Translations under genes and position numbers: made by a program
The notes under the pieces: model-generated
What the model saw: the letters and a program-made list of their open reading frames with translations, nothing else
Told to the model about the DNA's origin: nothing
The model's database searches: none
In this document: one piece after another, positions 16,702 to 26,607 of the stretch
Layout: each line of letters opens with the position of its first letter
How positions within the stretch are numbered: the first letter of the stretch is position 1
Assembly: GCF_009258225.1 (NCBI RefSeq)
Contig: NZ_CP043617.1
Span: forward strand, 2,046,001-2,110,000
Reading direction: 5' to 3'
DNA from: Sulfurimonas lithotrophica
Lineage (GTDB): Bacteria > Campylobacterota > Campylobacteria > Campylobacterales > Sulfurimonadaceae
Length of the DNA stretch: 64,000 bases

Positions 16702-19077
16702 CTATTTAGATATATCTTTTGCACTTTTTGCAAGCTCTGCCCATGCAGAGTTTGGATCAAGCTTTATAACCTCATCATAAGCTTTATTAGCTTCTTCATC
16801 ACGCCACAGTTTTGTATATACGCTTCCAAGCAAATACTTTTGTCTAACTCTGTCTTTTGGTTTTAATTCTATATTTTCCAAAGATTTTATAACCTCTAGT
16901 GCTTTATTGTATTCTTCAATATCTATATATGCTTCATAGATGCTAAACTCAACGTATGGTGACTGAGAGTATGACTTTGAACTGTTTTGCAAATTCATAA
17001 TATCTTTTGCATATTTTATAACGATAGTGTTATCTTTTTTATCTACACCTATTCCCATAACAGCTATATATCTTTCGATATCCTTATAGTTAAGCCCATA
17101 CAGCTTTTCTAAATCTGCTATAGCCTTTAACATATTATCATTCTGTTCAAGCCTTTGGTATGTATCAAAAATTATTCTATATATATCTAAATACTCAGAT
17201 TCTTTATTAAAATTAACCAAAGATATCAACTCTTTTGATGCCTGAAGTACATCACTATAATTCCCTGTGGCAAAATCAAGTTTTATATGTCTGTATAACC
17301 ATTTTTTTCTATGGTTTATATTTTTTGAATTTAGATTTTTAGTAGATGTTTTTCTGGCTAAGGTATAATCTGAACCTTGCATAGCACACTCATATATACC
17401 GTCATCCCATTCATCAGATAAGACAATTTTGTATTTATTTGACGTAACCAAGACTTCGTTACATTCTCTTTTTTCTAAAGATTGTTTCATAAAACCAACA
17501 GCTGCATCCTGAAGTATTTGATTTATATCTGTATATATAGTATTATCGAGTTTTAAAAGCTTATCCTCCATATCCAGGGCATCTTTATAGAGTTGATTTT
17601 TATTTAACTCTTTTGCTTTTTCGTATATAGCCCTGTCTCCAATGCTATCACCCTTGTAAAGTTCCATTAGTTCATCATATCTAGCAAGTTTTTTACTTAT
17701 ATTATCATCATTGATACTCTCATCAAAAAACAAACCGTCTTTTGCAACTTGCACTTCATCAAGATATAAACCGTACTCATACAGCTTCAAATATTTTTTA
17801 AGAGGTTCTAATGCTTCAATTTTATTTTCACTTTTACTCAGCCAAACACCTTGACTTCTTAGTAGCCATTCGGCATCATCATCATCTTTACCTTGCCCGT
17901 TTAACAATGCTCCTGCAATATCAGCCGCGCTTTTATATTCTTTCTCTTCTAAAAACTGCTCCATTAAATCTCTGGATGCATTATAATGTTCTTTGAAAAA
18001 AGACGGTTTTGCCTTTAAAATTTTAGATATATACTCATTGGCTTTTTCTTTTTTAAATAGATTTAAGTTATATTTTGCCAAATTAAAAGCAGCATTAACT
18101 GCTACATCTATATCATTTGTTTCATTTAGTGCTCTTTCGTAGTAAACTACTGCTTTAGAAACTGCACCTTCATCTTCAAGCATATCTCCTTTATACAACA
18201 AACCCCATTTTGAATATACACTGTTAGGATGCTCATCAAATAACCTGTCAAAAAAATAATCGGCATTTGTCCCCTGCCCTAGGTTTGCATATGCTTTTGC
18301 AGTTAAAGATAAAACCTCGGCTATATTGTCATTTGATGAATATTCTCTTAAAAATACTTTTGATAACTTTAATATACCCTCATTTCTATCCATTTTGTCA
18401 AAAACTTTTATTTTATAAAATAATATTTCGGGTTTAAAAAGTGTATTTGGATATTCTATTAAGATATCTTCTATTTTATCGAGTGCTCTCTCATAATCTT
18501 TTTTTGCATATAGATTTTTTATTTTTATAAACTCTTTTATATCTTCTACCTGCTTTACTTTAACAGGCTTACCTTCCACATCAAGACCACCTACATAAGG
18601 CAGTGTATCTGTATCCATTATAAAAGGAAAGTTTATTGCTTTTTCATTGTACTTTTCATCTTTTATAAAAGGGATTTGTTCATCATACCCTATTAGCATC
18701 CAATGTTTTGAGAGCTTTATTTCAGATGAATATACACTCTTATCCTTGGTTAAATCAAAAACTACAGGTACTAATTTCATTTTTTTAAACGGTTTTATTA
18801 TAAGAAAAAATGTTTTATTTTTTATTTTGGTATCTACAATAAAAAAATCGTTTTGAATTTTTTTTATATCTTGGCTTGGTTCTTTTGAAAATGCACAGAT
18901 AACTTTACTGGTAGCTTCAAAATCGTCTAATTCTTTTTGACAAAGAAACTTATCCGTATCTCTAATATGTAAAGTTGAATATTTTTGATGGTTTTCCTTA
19001 GCACCGTTTATAGAAATTTCCAGTGCCAAGGAGTTAGAAAATAGAGTCAAAAGGAGTAAAAGAAATACTTTTAACAA
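16702..19077 (-). CDS. pflA: PflA-like periplasmic TPR protein of the flagellar motor
   Basis: A 791-residue exported protein with a signal peptide (MLKVFLLLLLTLFSNSLA), a beta-rich N-terminal part of about 150 residues, and then many tetratricopeptide-like helix pairs to the C-terminus. Length, architecture and position directly after nuoN match Campylobacter jejuni PflA (paralysed flagella A), which forms part of the periplasmic scaffold of the flagellar motor. It starts 21 bases after nuoN and is probably transcribed with it. The assignment rests on synteny and overall similarity, not on a single motif. Confidence 0.78.
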   Translation of the reverse strand: MLKVFLLLLLTLFSNSLALEISINGAKENHQKYSTLHIRDTDKFLCQKELDDFEATSKVICAFSKEPSQDIKKIQNDFFIVDTKIKNKTFFLIIKPFKKMKLVPVVFDLTKDKSVYSSEIKLSKHWMLIGYDEQIPFIKDEKYNEKAINFPFIMDTDTLPYVGGLDVEGKPVKVKQVEDIKEFIKIKNLYAKKDYERALDKIEDILIEYPNTLFKPEILFYKIKVFDKMDRNEGILKLSKVFLREYSSNDNIAEVLSLTAKAYANLGQGTNADYFFDRLFDEHPNSVYSKWGLLYKGDMLEDEGAVSKAVVYYERALNETNDIDVAVNAAFNLAKYNLNLFKKEKANEYISKILKAKPSFFKEHYNASRDLMEQFLEEKEYKSAADIAGALLNGQGKDDDDAEWLLRSQGVWLSKSENKIEALEPLKKYLKLYEYGLYLDEVQVAKDGLFFDESINDDNISKKLARYDELMELYKGDSIGDRAIYEKAKELNKNQLYKDALDMEDKLLKLDNTIYTDINQILQDAAVGFMKQSLEKRECNEVLVTSNKYKIVLSDEWDDGIYECAMQGSDYTLARKTSTKNLNSKNINHRKKWLYRHIKLDFATGNYSDVLQASKELISLVNFNKESEYLDIYRIIFDTYQRLEQNDNMLKAIADLEKLYGLNYKDIERYIAVMGIGVDKKDNTIVIKYAKDIMNLQNSSKSYSQSPYVEFSIYEAYIDIEEYNKALEVIKSLENIELKPKDRVRQKYLLGSVYTKLWRDEEANKAYDEVIKLDPNSAWAELAKSAKDISK

Positions 19078-19098
19078 CTATACTCCTTTTATATAATA

Positions 19099-20613
19099 TT
19101 AATACCCGCTATTATATACAAAAGATGTAACGAATTCTAATATTGGGTTTATTGCGATAAAAGCAAATATAGTTCCTACAGCGGCAAAACCGATTATTGT
19201 TTTAAGCGATGTAGATGCATTTGCTACATAAATTTTACCGCTACTGCTTATACTTTGAGCTGAAGGCTCTTTCATAAACATATATACTATCAGTTTCAAG
19301 TAGTAATAACCCGCAATAGCAGAGTTAAGCGCCATTACTAAAGCTAAAACTTTATAGTCGGCATTTACGGCAGAACTTATCATATACATTTTACCCCAAA
19401 ACAGTGCAAAAGGAGGCAGACCTGCTAAACTTAACATAAACAGTGCCATAATCGAAGCTGCCACCGGTGAAGTTTTTATCATTCCCGAAAACTTTTCAAA
19501 CGTATGGTCTGAACTTTGGTATGAAGGTAGATTTTTCTGGCGCGAAATCCAAAGCATTGAGAATGAACCAAGGTTTGTAAAACTAAATAAAATCCAGTAA
19601 AGAAATAGTGCCGAATTTGCCTGCGTCGTTCCAATTAAGATAGCAGCCATTACAAAACCTGCATGTGATATCGATGAATATGCAAGCATACGTTTAACAT
19701 CGTCTTGAACAAGAGCCCAGATATTTGCAGCCGTCATAGTTACTACAACAACGATATAAAGAACAACTTCCAACCAAACTATTCCACTGTGAATTAAAAA
19801 TTCAAATATACGCATAGCTACAACGAATCCAGCTATTTTTGGAACTATTGACATATAACCCGCTAATGCCGCAGAACTTCCTTCATATACGTCAGGTGTC
19901 CAAGTATGAAAAGGAACCATTGAAAGTTTAAATCCAAACGATGCAAGGATAAATGCTACACCTACAAGCACATAACCTATATCGGCATAATTATTTGCAT
20001 TTAATACAGCAGCAATTTGATTTATTTCTACACTTCCCGTAAGTGCATAAAATACCATAGCACCAAAAGAGAAGAAACCTGCCGCTAATGCACCCATAGT
20101 AAAGTACTTAACCGCAGCTTCAAAGCTTTTATCACGGTTATGCATAGCTATCATAGTATATAATGCGAGTGAAGCTGTTTCAAGTCCAACAAAAACTAAG
20201 ATTAAGTTATCTGTTGCAACCATGAACTGGAATCCGCCAATCATAAATAAAAACAGTGCAAAAAATTCAGGGTATGAAAATTCATGGAAACGTTTTGGCG
20301 TTAACGCTAGAGCAATAAACAGAAGTGATGCTCCAACGATTATAAACTGAGAAATAATCGCTAAACCGTCTATCAACATAACGTCAAACACACCCATCAT
20401 AGTTCCCGCTTCTGAGAACACCGATGCACTATCGAGCAATAGTCCAAAGTCAATTATTAAAAATAAGAAACTAAGCATTACATATAAACTCTTATCAAGT
20501 CCGCCTTTAAAAAGATCTACTATTAAAATTAAAAGAGCACCAACAATTGGAGTTAGCATAGGTGCTAGTGTAACTAGATTCAATGATTCCATTGATACGT
20601 TTACCGGTGACAT
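19099..20613 (-). CDS. nuoN: Complex I membrane subunit N
   Basis: NuoN is one of three antiporter-like proton-pumping subunits of complex I. The 504-residue protein has about 14 hydrophobic segments, the conserved GLETASLALY glutamate in the fifth helix, and the discontinuous-helix region KLSMVPFHTWTPDVYEG. The lysine-bearing DDVKRMLAYSSISHAGF segment is also clear. Its ATG overlaps the nuoM stop by one base. Confidence 0.96.
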   Translation of the reverse strand: MSPVNVSMESLNLVTLAPMLTPIVGALLILIVDLFKGGLDKSLYVMLSFLFLIIDFGLLLDSASVFSEAGTMMGVFDVMLIDGLAIISQFIIVGASLLFIALALTPKRFHEFSYPEFFALFLFMIGGFQFMVATDNLILVFVGLETASLALYTMIAMHNRDKSFEAAVKYFTMGALAAGFFSFGAMVFYALTGSVEINQIAAVLNANNYADIGYVLVGVAFILASFGFKLSMVPFHTWTPDVYEGSSAALAGYMSIVPKIAGFVVAMRIFEFLIHSGIVWLEVVLYIVVVVTMTAANIWALVQDDVKRMLAYSSISHAGFVMAAILIGTTQANSALFLYWILFSFTNLGSFSMLWISRQKNLPSYQSSDHTFEKFSGMIKTSPVAASIMALFMLSLAGLPPFALFWGKMYMISSAVNADYKVLALVMALNSAIAGYYYLKLIVYMFMKEPSAQSISSSGKIYVANASTSLKTIIGFAAVGTIFAFIAINPILEFVTSFVYNSGY

Positions 20614-22166
20614 TAGTGTACCTCCTTAGCTGTAGTTTCTGTAATCTCAACACCTTTAACCAAATTAGGTATACGAGATTTTGCTTCCTCTGAAATAGCT
20701 TTATCGTGCATTAACTGAACAACAGACTCAACAGAGTTATTGATAGGTTCTAAAACAGGTTTAGGATATACACCTAACCAAACAGTTAGGATAGTTAATG
20801 GAATAAGAGCTACCAATTCTCTTTTGTTTACATCAGGAAGATTTTTATTTTCTTCTTTAGTAACTTCTCCAAAGAACATCTTCTTATAAGCTGCCAACAT
20901 ATAGATAGCACCAACGATAATTGCAGTACCTGCTAGTAAAGTTAAAATATGAGATTGTTTATAAAACCCTAATAAACTTAAGAATTCACCTACGAAGTTG
21001 ATAGTTAAAGGTAAACCGACTGAAGCCATTAACATGATTCCAAAAATTGTAGCGTATCTTGGCATAACAGATGCAAGTCCACCAAACTCACTCATTAGTT
21101 TTGTATGACGTCTGTCATAGATAACACCTACAAGTAAGAACAATGCACCAGATACGACACCGTGAGCAATCATTAAAAAGATTGAGCCCGAAATACCCTC
21201 TACATTTAACGCAAATGTACCAAGTATAATAACACCCATGTGCGAAATAGATGAGTATGCAACAACTTGTTTAACATCTTTTTGTGCATAAGCAACCATA
21301 GCAGTGTATATAATCATAATTATAGATATAACTGCTATCGGGAACATAAATGCTACAGAAGCATCCGGAAACAGTGGAAGTGAAAAACGGATAAACGCAT
21401 ATGTACCCATTTTAAGTAAAATCGCCGCCAGTATTACCGAACCGATAGTCGGTGCTTGACCGTGAGCGTACGGTAACCAAGTATGGAACGGAAACATTGG
21501 AACCTTGATAGCAAACCCAAGAAAAAATGCCACAAATAACCACATTTGGAATGACTCAGGTAAAATAAGTCTATACCATTCTAAGATTGCAAAACTCCAT
21601 GCACCGGTAGCCTGGTAGTAAAAATATGCCATGAAAAGAATACCGACTAGCATTACAAGTGAACCTGCAAACGTATATAAAAAGAACTTAACAGATGCAT
21701 ATATACGAAGAGGACCACCCCATGCACCGATTATATATAGCATCGGTACAAGTGAAAGTTCCCAGAAAATGTAAAACACTATAGCATCTAAAGCAGCAAA
21801 AACACCAACCATAGTCATTTGTAAAAATAGTAATGTAATTATTAGGTTTTTCTCATCTTTAGTGTCACTAAGAGAAGCTATACCTATCATAGTAAAAAAT
21901 GAAGCCAAAATGATAATGAAAAGTGAAATACCGTCAATACCTAATATATAGTTAATTCCAAATGCAGGCACTAATGCAACTTGTTCCATAAACTGCATAC
22001 CGGATACACTTGAATCAAATGAATACCATAATAATAATGAGAGTGCAAATTCTATAGCTGCAACCGCCGTACCGTATGCACGTACACTATCTTTTTGTAT
22101 TGCAAAACCAAAGATAGCAGCTACTGCCGGAAAGAAAATTAAAATCGATAAGATATGATCTAACAT
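20613..22166 (-). CDS. nuoM: Complex I membrane subunit M
   Basis: The 517-residue antiporter-like subunit shows the conserved FYIFWELSLVPMLYIIGAWGG glutamate helix, VPMFPFHTWLPYAHGQAP, and KDVKQVVAYSSISHMGV. These are the residues of the proton channel in the distal membrane arm. It begins three bases after nuoL and runs directly into nuoN. Confidence 0.96.
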   Translation of the reverse strand: MLDHILSILIFFPAVAAIFGFAIQKDSVRAYGTAVAAIEFALSLLLWYSFDSSVSGMQFMEQVALVPAFGINYILGIDGISLFIIILASFFTMIGIASLSDTKDEKNLIITLLFLQMTMVGVFAALDAIVFYIFWELSLVPMLYIIGAWGGPLRIYASVKFFLYTFAGSLVMLVGILFMAYFYYQATGAWSFAILEWYRLILPESFQMWLFVAFFLGFAIKVPMFPFHTWLPYAHGQAPTIGSVILAAILLKMGTYAFIRFSLPLFPDASVAFMFPIAVISIIMIIYTAMVAYAQKDVKQVVAYSSISHMGVIILGTFALNVEGISGSIFLMIAHGVVSGALFLLVGVIYDRRHTKLMSEFGGLASVMPRYATIFGIMLMASVGLPLTINFVGEFLSLLGFYKQSHILTLLAGTAIIVGAIYMLAAYKKMFFGEVTKEENKNLPDVNKRELVALIPLTILTVWLGVYPKPVLEPINNSVESVVQLMHDKAISEEAKSRIPNLVKGVEITETTAKEVH

Positions 22167-22169
22167 CTA

Positions 22170-24095
22170 TTAAACTCCTAAACCTGATAAGATATTGTTT
22201 ATCTCACCAGAATATCTTGCTGCTAGTCCAAAAACAACAGCTAATGACAGTAAACCTATAAGACCGGCTACCATCCATTTAAGCATAGTAGATAAGTTTC
22301 CACTTTGCATCCCTCTTGTATTCTCCCCTGTTGAGTAAAGTATTTTAGCAACACCGTCAACTGTAGCATCTACAACTTTCATATCAATTTTTTCCCAGAA
22401 AAGAGTTGATAATTCTCTATATGGTTTTACAAAATATTCTTGATAAAAATATGGAATATAGTATTGGTTTTTTAATAATTTATAGCAAAATCTATTTTCC
22501 ATTTTACTTGTACCGTCGGGTACTTTGATATCTTTTGACATATATTTTTTATATGCAAATGCGATTGAGAGGATTACAAACAGTTGAGTACCTATAGTCA
22601 TAATCCAATAAGTTGTAGCCGAGTGAACATGATACTCGGTATCCGGTAATATAGCCGTTACCATATCAAAATACGTACCTTTAAATAAGAAACCTGCAAT
22701 AATTGCTAAGATTAAAAGCGGGCTCATAGCAACTAACATAAACTTATAAGCTTCATGAGGATGGATACCAAACTCTAAGTGACGCTCTTCACCGTGGAAG
22801 ATAAGTGCAATAATTCTAAATGAATAAAATGCAGTTAAACCCGCAGTGATTAGTAGTACACTATAGATGATAAAGTGATGATCGACAAATGCAACCTCTA
22901 AGATTAAATCTTTTGAGAAGAAACCAGCTAACGGGAAGATACCTGCTAGTGCAACTGAAGCTAATGTCATCATAATCATAGTAGCTTTCATAGTCTTGCC
23001 AAGTCCACCCATTTTAAACGGATCTAACTCATCATGCATTGCGTGCATAACGTTACCTGCACCTAAGAATAATAAAGCTTTAAAAAATGCGTGAGCCATT
23101 AAGTGGAAAAGTGCAACCCAGTAAGCACCAAGACCTGCTGCTGCAAACATATAACCTAGTTGTGAAAGAGTTGAGTATGCGATAACACGCTTGATATCAC
23201 GATTAACAAGTGCCATTGTAGCTGCAAAGATAGCAACAAAAGCACCAAGACTTGCGATAAATAGACCAACGTTAGGGATAAGTGCATATAACTCGTTTGA
23301 GCGAACTACTAAGTAAACACCTGCCGTTACCATTGTCGCAGCGTGGATAAGAGCCGATACAGGGGTAGGACCTTCCATCGCATCTGCAAGCCAAGTATGT
23401 AGTGGAAACTGCGCAGATTTACCCATAGCACCTACAAATAAGAAAATACCAATCCAAGTAAGTGTCATAGTGTCAAGTCCAGGCATCGCAGCAAAAGCTT
23501 CTGCATACTGAAGAGTTCCCGTATTCCAATATACTAAGAAGATACCTATAAGCATACCAAGGTCAGCGATACGGTTCATAATAAACGCTTCGTTTGCCGC
23601 CCAAGTTGCACTCTCTTTTTTATACCAAAAACCTATAAGACCCCATGAACAAAGACCAACACCTTCCCAACCGATGAAAAGACCTGCGAAGTTATCACTC
23701 ATAACAAGTACCATCATAGAAAAAACGAATGCCGATAACCATGCAAAGAAACGGTTAAAACCTTTATCGTGATCCATATATCCGATAGCATATACGTGAA
23801 CTACAGTTGAAACAACAGTTACAACCATCATCATAGTAACAGATACTTGGTCAACTACAAATCCAAAAGGGATATATAAGTCACCCGTAGCCATCCACGT
23901 CATCATCTCTACATGAAGTGTATGCCCTGTTGTTAAAACCAATACTAAAAGTATAGTTGAACTAAGAAGTGATACACCAAGCAATATACTTGGAACTACA
24001 CCCGCTATCAGAGTCTTTGGACGTGAGCCGAAAAGTGCTGCAAATAAAGAACCGACTAGTGGTGAAAACAGTGCAGTATATAAAAATAATTCCAT
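22170..24095 (-). CDS. nuoL: Complex I membrane subunit L
   Basis: The 641-residue subunit is the largest antiporter-like protein of the membrane arm. Visible are GWEGVGLCSWGLIGFW, the channel lysine region QFPLHTWLADAMEGPTPVSALIHAATMV, and DIKRVIAYSTLSQLGYM. The long C-terminal region of about 150 residues fits the lateral helix and final anchor that NuoL carries beyond the NuoM/N fold. Four bases separate it from nuoK. Confidence 0.96.
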   Translation of the reverse strand: MELFLYTALFSPLVGSLFAALFGSRPKTLIAGVVPSILLGVSLLSSTILLVLVLTTGHTLHVEMMTWMATGDLYIPFGFVVDQVSVTMMMVVTVVSTVVHVYAIGYMDHDKGFNRFFAWLSAFVFSMMVLVMSDNFAGLFIGWEGVGLCSWGLIGFWYKKESATWAANEAFIMNRIADLGMLIGIFLVYWNTGTLQYAEAFAAMPGLDTMTLTWIGIFLFVGAMGKSAQFPLHTWLADAMEGPTPVSALIHAATMVTAGVYLVVRSNELYALIPNVGLFIASLGAFVAIFAATMALVNRDIKRVIAYSTLSQLGYMFAAAGLGAYWVALFHLMAHAFFKALLFLGAGNVMHAMHDELDPFKMGGLGKTMKATMIMMTLASVALAGIFPLAGFFSKDLILEVAFVDHHFIIYSVLLITAGLTAFYSFRIIALIFHGEERHLEFGIHPHEAYKFMLVAMSPLLILAIIAGFLFKGTYFDMVTAILPDTEYHVHSATTYWIMTIGTQLFVILSIAFAYKKYMSKDIKVPDGTSKMENRFCYKLLKNQYYIPYFYQEYFVKPYRELSTLFWEKIDMKVVDATVDGVAKILYSTGENTRGMQSGNLSTMLKWMVAGLIGLLSLAVVFGLAARYSGEINNILSGLGV

Positions 24096-24099
24096 TAGT

Positions 24100-24408
24100 T
24101 TATCCTTTCATTCTTGTCATAAAATCAAGGTCAATGTTGTTGTAGCGTTTATGCCAAACAATCAATAAACCAAGTCCAACAGCAACTTCACTAGCTGCAA
24201 TAGCAATTACGAAAAATGCAAACATTTGACCCGTAAGGTCACCGTAATAATGTGATATTGCCGCAAAAGAGATATTTACAGAATTTAGTAAAATCTCAGT
24301 AGCGAAAAACAGCATTAAAAGATTCTTTCTCTTCATTACGCCAACAAGTCCTATAGCAAAAAGGATTGTCGATAATACAAGATAGTGATTTAATCCAATT
24401 TCTATCAT
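24100..24408 (-). CDS. nuoK: Complex I membrane subunit K
   Basis: A 102-residue three-helix subunit of the proton pathway. The two buried glutamates of the family are visible in LLMLFFATEILLNSVNI and AIAASEVAVGLGLLIVW. The ATG overlaps the nuoJ stop by four bases, indicating coupled translation. Confidence 0.95.
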   Translation of the reverse strand: MIEIGLNHYLVLSTILFAIGLVGVMKRKNLLMLFFATEILLNSVNISFAAISHYYGDLTGQMFAFFVIAIAASEVAVGLGLLIVWHKRYNNIDLDFMTRMKG

Positions 24409-24986
24409 TTAAGGTCCTTTGGTTTCATTTTCTCGGCACGCATATCTTTGATCTCTTCTTCAGTCATAAGAGTTAATGATTCGTCCATTTTCTTACCTGC
24501 TAATACAATACCTGCAATCATAGCTACTAAAAGCATTACGGCAGCTACTTCAAAAGGTACTAGATATTTTGTAAATAAAACCATACCGACTTCTTGTGTA
24601 TTACCTTCTGTCCCTGCCGGATAAAGTGCCGTAATATTATCACTGATAATTGGAGCTGCAAATATTAAAACGGCTAAAACAGCACTGATAGTAGCTAAAC
24701 CTACTACAAGATACTGATTACCCTTTTTCTCTTTAACTTCTCTTGTCGTATCAAAAAACATCATCCCAAAAGCATATAGAGCCATAACAGCACCAGAGTA
24801 AACTACTATCTGAACTGCACCTAAAAAGTCAGCACCTAATATAAAGAAAAATGCCGAAATAAAAATCATCCCTGCCGCTAACGCCGTTAGAGCGTATAAC
24901 GCTTGTGATGTCGTTACAGTAATGTAGAACATCGCAATAGTTAAAAAAGCAAACAGATAAAAAGCAATAGCTTCAAACATACCCAT
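24405..24986 (-). CDS. nuoJ: Complex I membrane subunit J
   Basis: The 193-residue subunit has five hydrophobic segments with the conserved third-helix pattern VQIVVYSGAVMALYAFGMMF, the pi-bulge region of the proton path. The C-terminal tail (LTMTEEEIKD-like, highly charged) is cytoplasmic. It overlaps nuoK by four bases and follows nuoI by five. Confidence 0.94.
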   Translation of the reverse strand: MGMFEAIAFYLFAFLTIAMFYITVTTSQALYALTALAAGMIFISAFFFILGADFLGAVQIVVYSGAVMALYAFGMMFFDTTREVKEKKGNQYLVVGLATISAVLAVLIFAAPIISDNITALYPAGTEGNTQEVGMVLFTKYLVPFEVAAVMLLVAMIAGIVLAGKKMDESLTLMTEEEIKDMRAEKMKPKDLK

Positions 24987-24991
24987 ACTCC

Positions 24992-25615
24992 TTAATATGC
25001 TAGAGGTGTTTTTTTAACACGCTCATCTTCATGTGGTGTAATAGCACCAAAACCTTCAAACTCTTCTTGAGTTCCAGCCTTCATCTTATCAAGCGGTGTT
25101 AACATATCTTCATATAAAACAAAATGTTCACGTTGTTCAGATGCATTTTCATATTCACCACCGTGTGTAATCGCAAGTTCCGGACAAACTTCGGCACAAT
25201 ATCCACAGAAAATACAACGACCAAGGTTAATGCTGTATTCAGTTACCTCTTTACGAGAGTTTTCATCAATTTTAGTTTCCATTCTAATACAATTAGAGAT
25301 ACAGATTTTTTCACAAAGACCACAACCTATACATCTCTCAGTATCACTCTCCCATAATCTTTTCATCTTATGAACGGCACGGTATCTAGGACCTATCGGC
25401 ATCTTCTCTTCAGGATACTGTACGGTGTGAATGTTAAATCTTAACATCTCACGCATAACTACCCAGAGACCTACAAAAAGCTCACCTCTAAATGTTCTTT
25501 GCATAACACGCTTAAACTTACCCCAAGGTGTAGTAGGGTAATCAGCGATATCTACCATAAAGTAGCCGTTATCGCTTACGTTTCTATTATTAAATTGTTC
25601 TTCAATTTTCATCAA
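24992..25615 (-). CDS. nuoI: Complex I iron-sulfur subunit I
   Basis: NuoI carries clusters N6a and N6b that pass electrons toward N2. Two complete 4Fe-4S sets are seen: C95-C98-C101-C105 in [11 protein letters not shown] and C134-C137-C140-C144 in [11 protein letters not shown]. The 207-residue length is slightly longer than the E. coli protein because of extended ends. It lies between nuoH and nuoJ. Confidence 0.96.
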   Translation of the reverse strand: MMKIEEQFNNRNVSDNGYFMVDIADYPTTPWGKFKRVMQRTFRGELFVGLWVVMREMLRFNIHTVQYPEEKMPIGPRYRAVHKMKRLWESDTERCIGCGLCEKICISNCIRMETKIDENSRKEVTEYSINLGRCIFCGYCAEVCPELAITHGGEYENASEQREHFVLYEDMLTPLDKMKAGTQEEFEGFGAITPHEDERVKKTPLAY

Positions 25616-25623
25616 TTACCCCT

Positions 25624-26604
25624 TTACATCATTACTAAACCGGTGATAACTATGTTTACCACCGCTATAGGCATTAAGACTTTCCAACACAACCACATAA
25701 GTTGGTCTGGTCTGATATCCGGCCAAGCTGCTCTTGTCCATAGGAAAAAGAAGAAGAAAAATGCCATTTTTCCAAGTAATGCCAGTGCACCCATAACGCT
25801 TCCGTCTCCAAAACCACCTAAGAAAATAAGCGGGATAACAAAAGAGATAAAGAACATATTTGCATACTCACCGATAAAGAACAGACCCCATCTCATACCT
25901 GAATACTCAGTACCAAAACCATCAATAATTTCGTGATCGTTTGCAATTAAGTGAAATGGTGTACGACCTGTTTCAGCAAATGCCGCTATCCAGAAAAGAA
26001 TAAACGCAACAGGTTGTGACCAAATTATCCAACCGTGTTCAGCTTGATAGTTATTAAAGTCAATTAAAGATAAAGAACCAACCATCATAATAGGAGCTAA
26101 GATAGAAAGACCCGTAACAACCTCATATGAGATAAATACCGCAGCACCGCGGGCAGCCGAGATAAGTGAGAATTTATTTGCCGATGCCATACCACCAAGA
26201 AGCGGACCATATAAACCTACACCCATTACACCTAAGATATAAAGAATACCGATATTTATATCAGATACTATTGGATTTACTTTATATCCAAAAAGCTCAA
26301 ATGAAGGTAAAAACGGAATCGCAGCCGAAGCCATAAAAGCAGTAGCAGCCGTAATAACAGGTGCTAATTTAAAAATACGTCCAACTACGTTTGTAGGGAT
26401 AATATCTTCTTTTGTAAATAATTTCACACCATCCGCAGCAACCTGCAACAATCCAAACGGACCGACATACATTGGTCCTAAACGACGTTGCATAAATGCA
26501 AGTACTTTTCTTTCAAAGTATGTACCTAAACCTGCTAAAGCAGAAAATACAAGTAAAATCACAACTATTTTAATAATAGTTTCTATTAAATATGCTGTTT
26601 CCAT
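25624..26604 (-). CDS. nuoH: Complex I membrane subunit H
   Basis: The 326-residue subunit forms the quinone-binding chamber at the arm junction. Typical segments are FERKVLAFMQRRLGPMYVGP, the acidic loop FAETGRTPFHLI, and the EIIDGFGTEYSGMRWG loop that lines the quinone cavity. About eight transmembrane helices are predicted. It starts three bases after the second nuoG. Confidence 0.96.
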   Translation of the reverse strand: METAYLIETIIKIVVILLVFSALAGLGTYFERKVLAFMQRRLGPMYVGPFGLLQVAADGVKLFTKEDIIPTNVVGRIFKLAPVITAATAFMASAAIPFLPSFELFGYKVNPIVSDINIGILYILGVMGVGLYGPLLGGMASANKFSLISAARGAAVFISYEVVTGLSILAPIMMVGSLSLIDFNNYQAEHGWIIWSQPVAFILFWIAAFAETGRTPFHLIANDHEIIDGFGTEYSGMRWGLFFIGEYANMFFISFVIPLIFLGGFGDGSVMGALALLGKMAFFFFFFLWTRAAWPDIRPDQLMWLCWKVLMPIAVVNIVITGLVMM

Positions 26605-26607
26605 ATA

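Noticed and set aside
25499-25936. Open frame of 145 codons on the plus strand opposite nuoI/nuoH
   Set aside because: It mirrors the conserved nuo genes, has no ribosome site and a low-complexity product.
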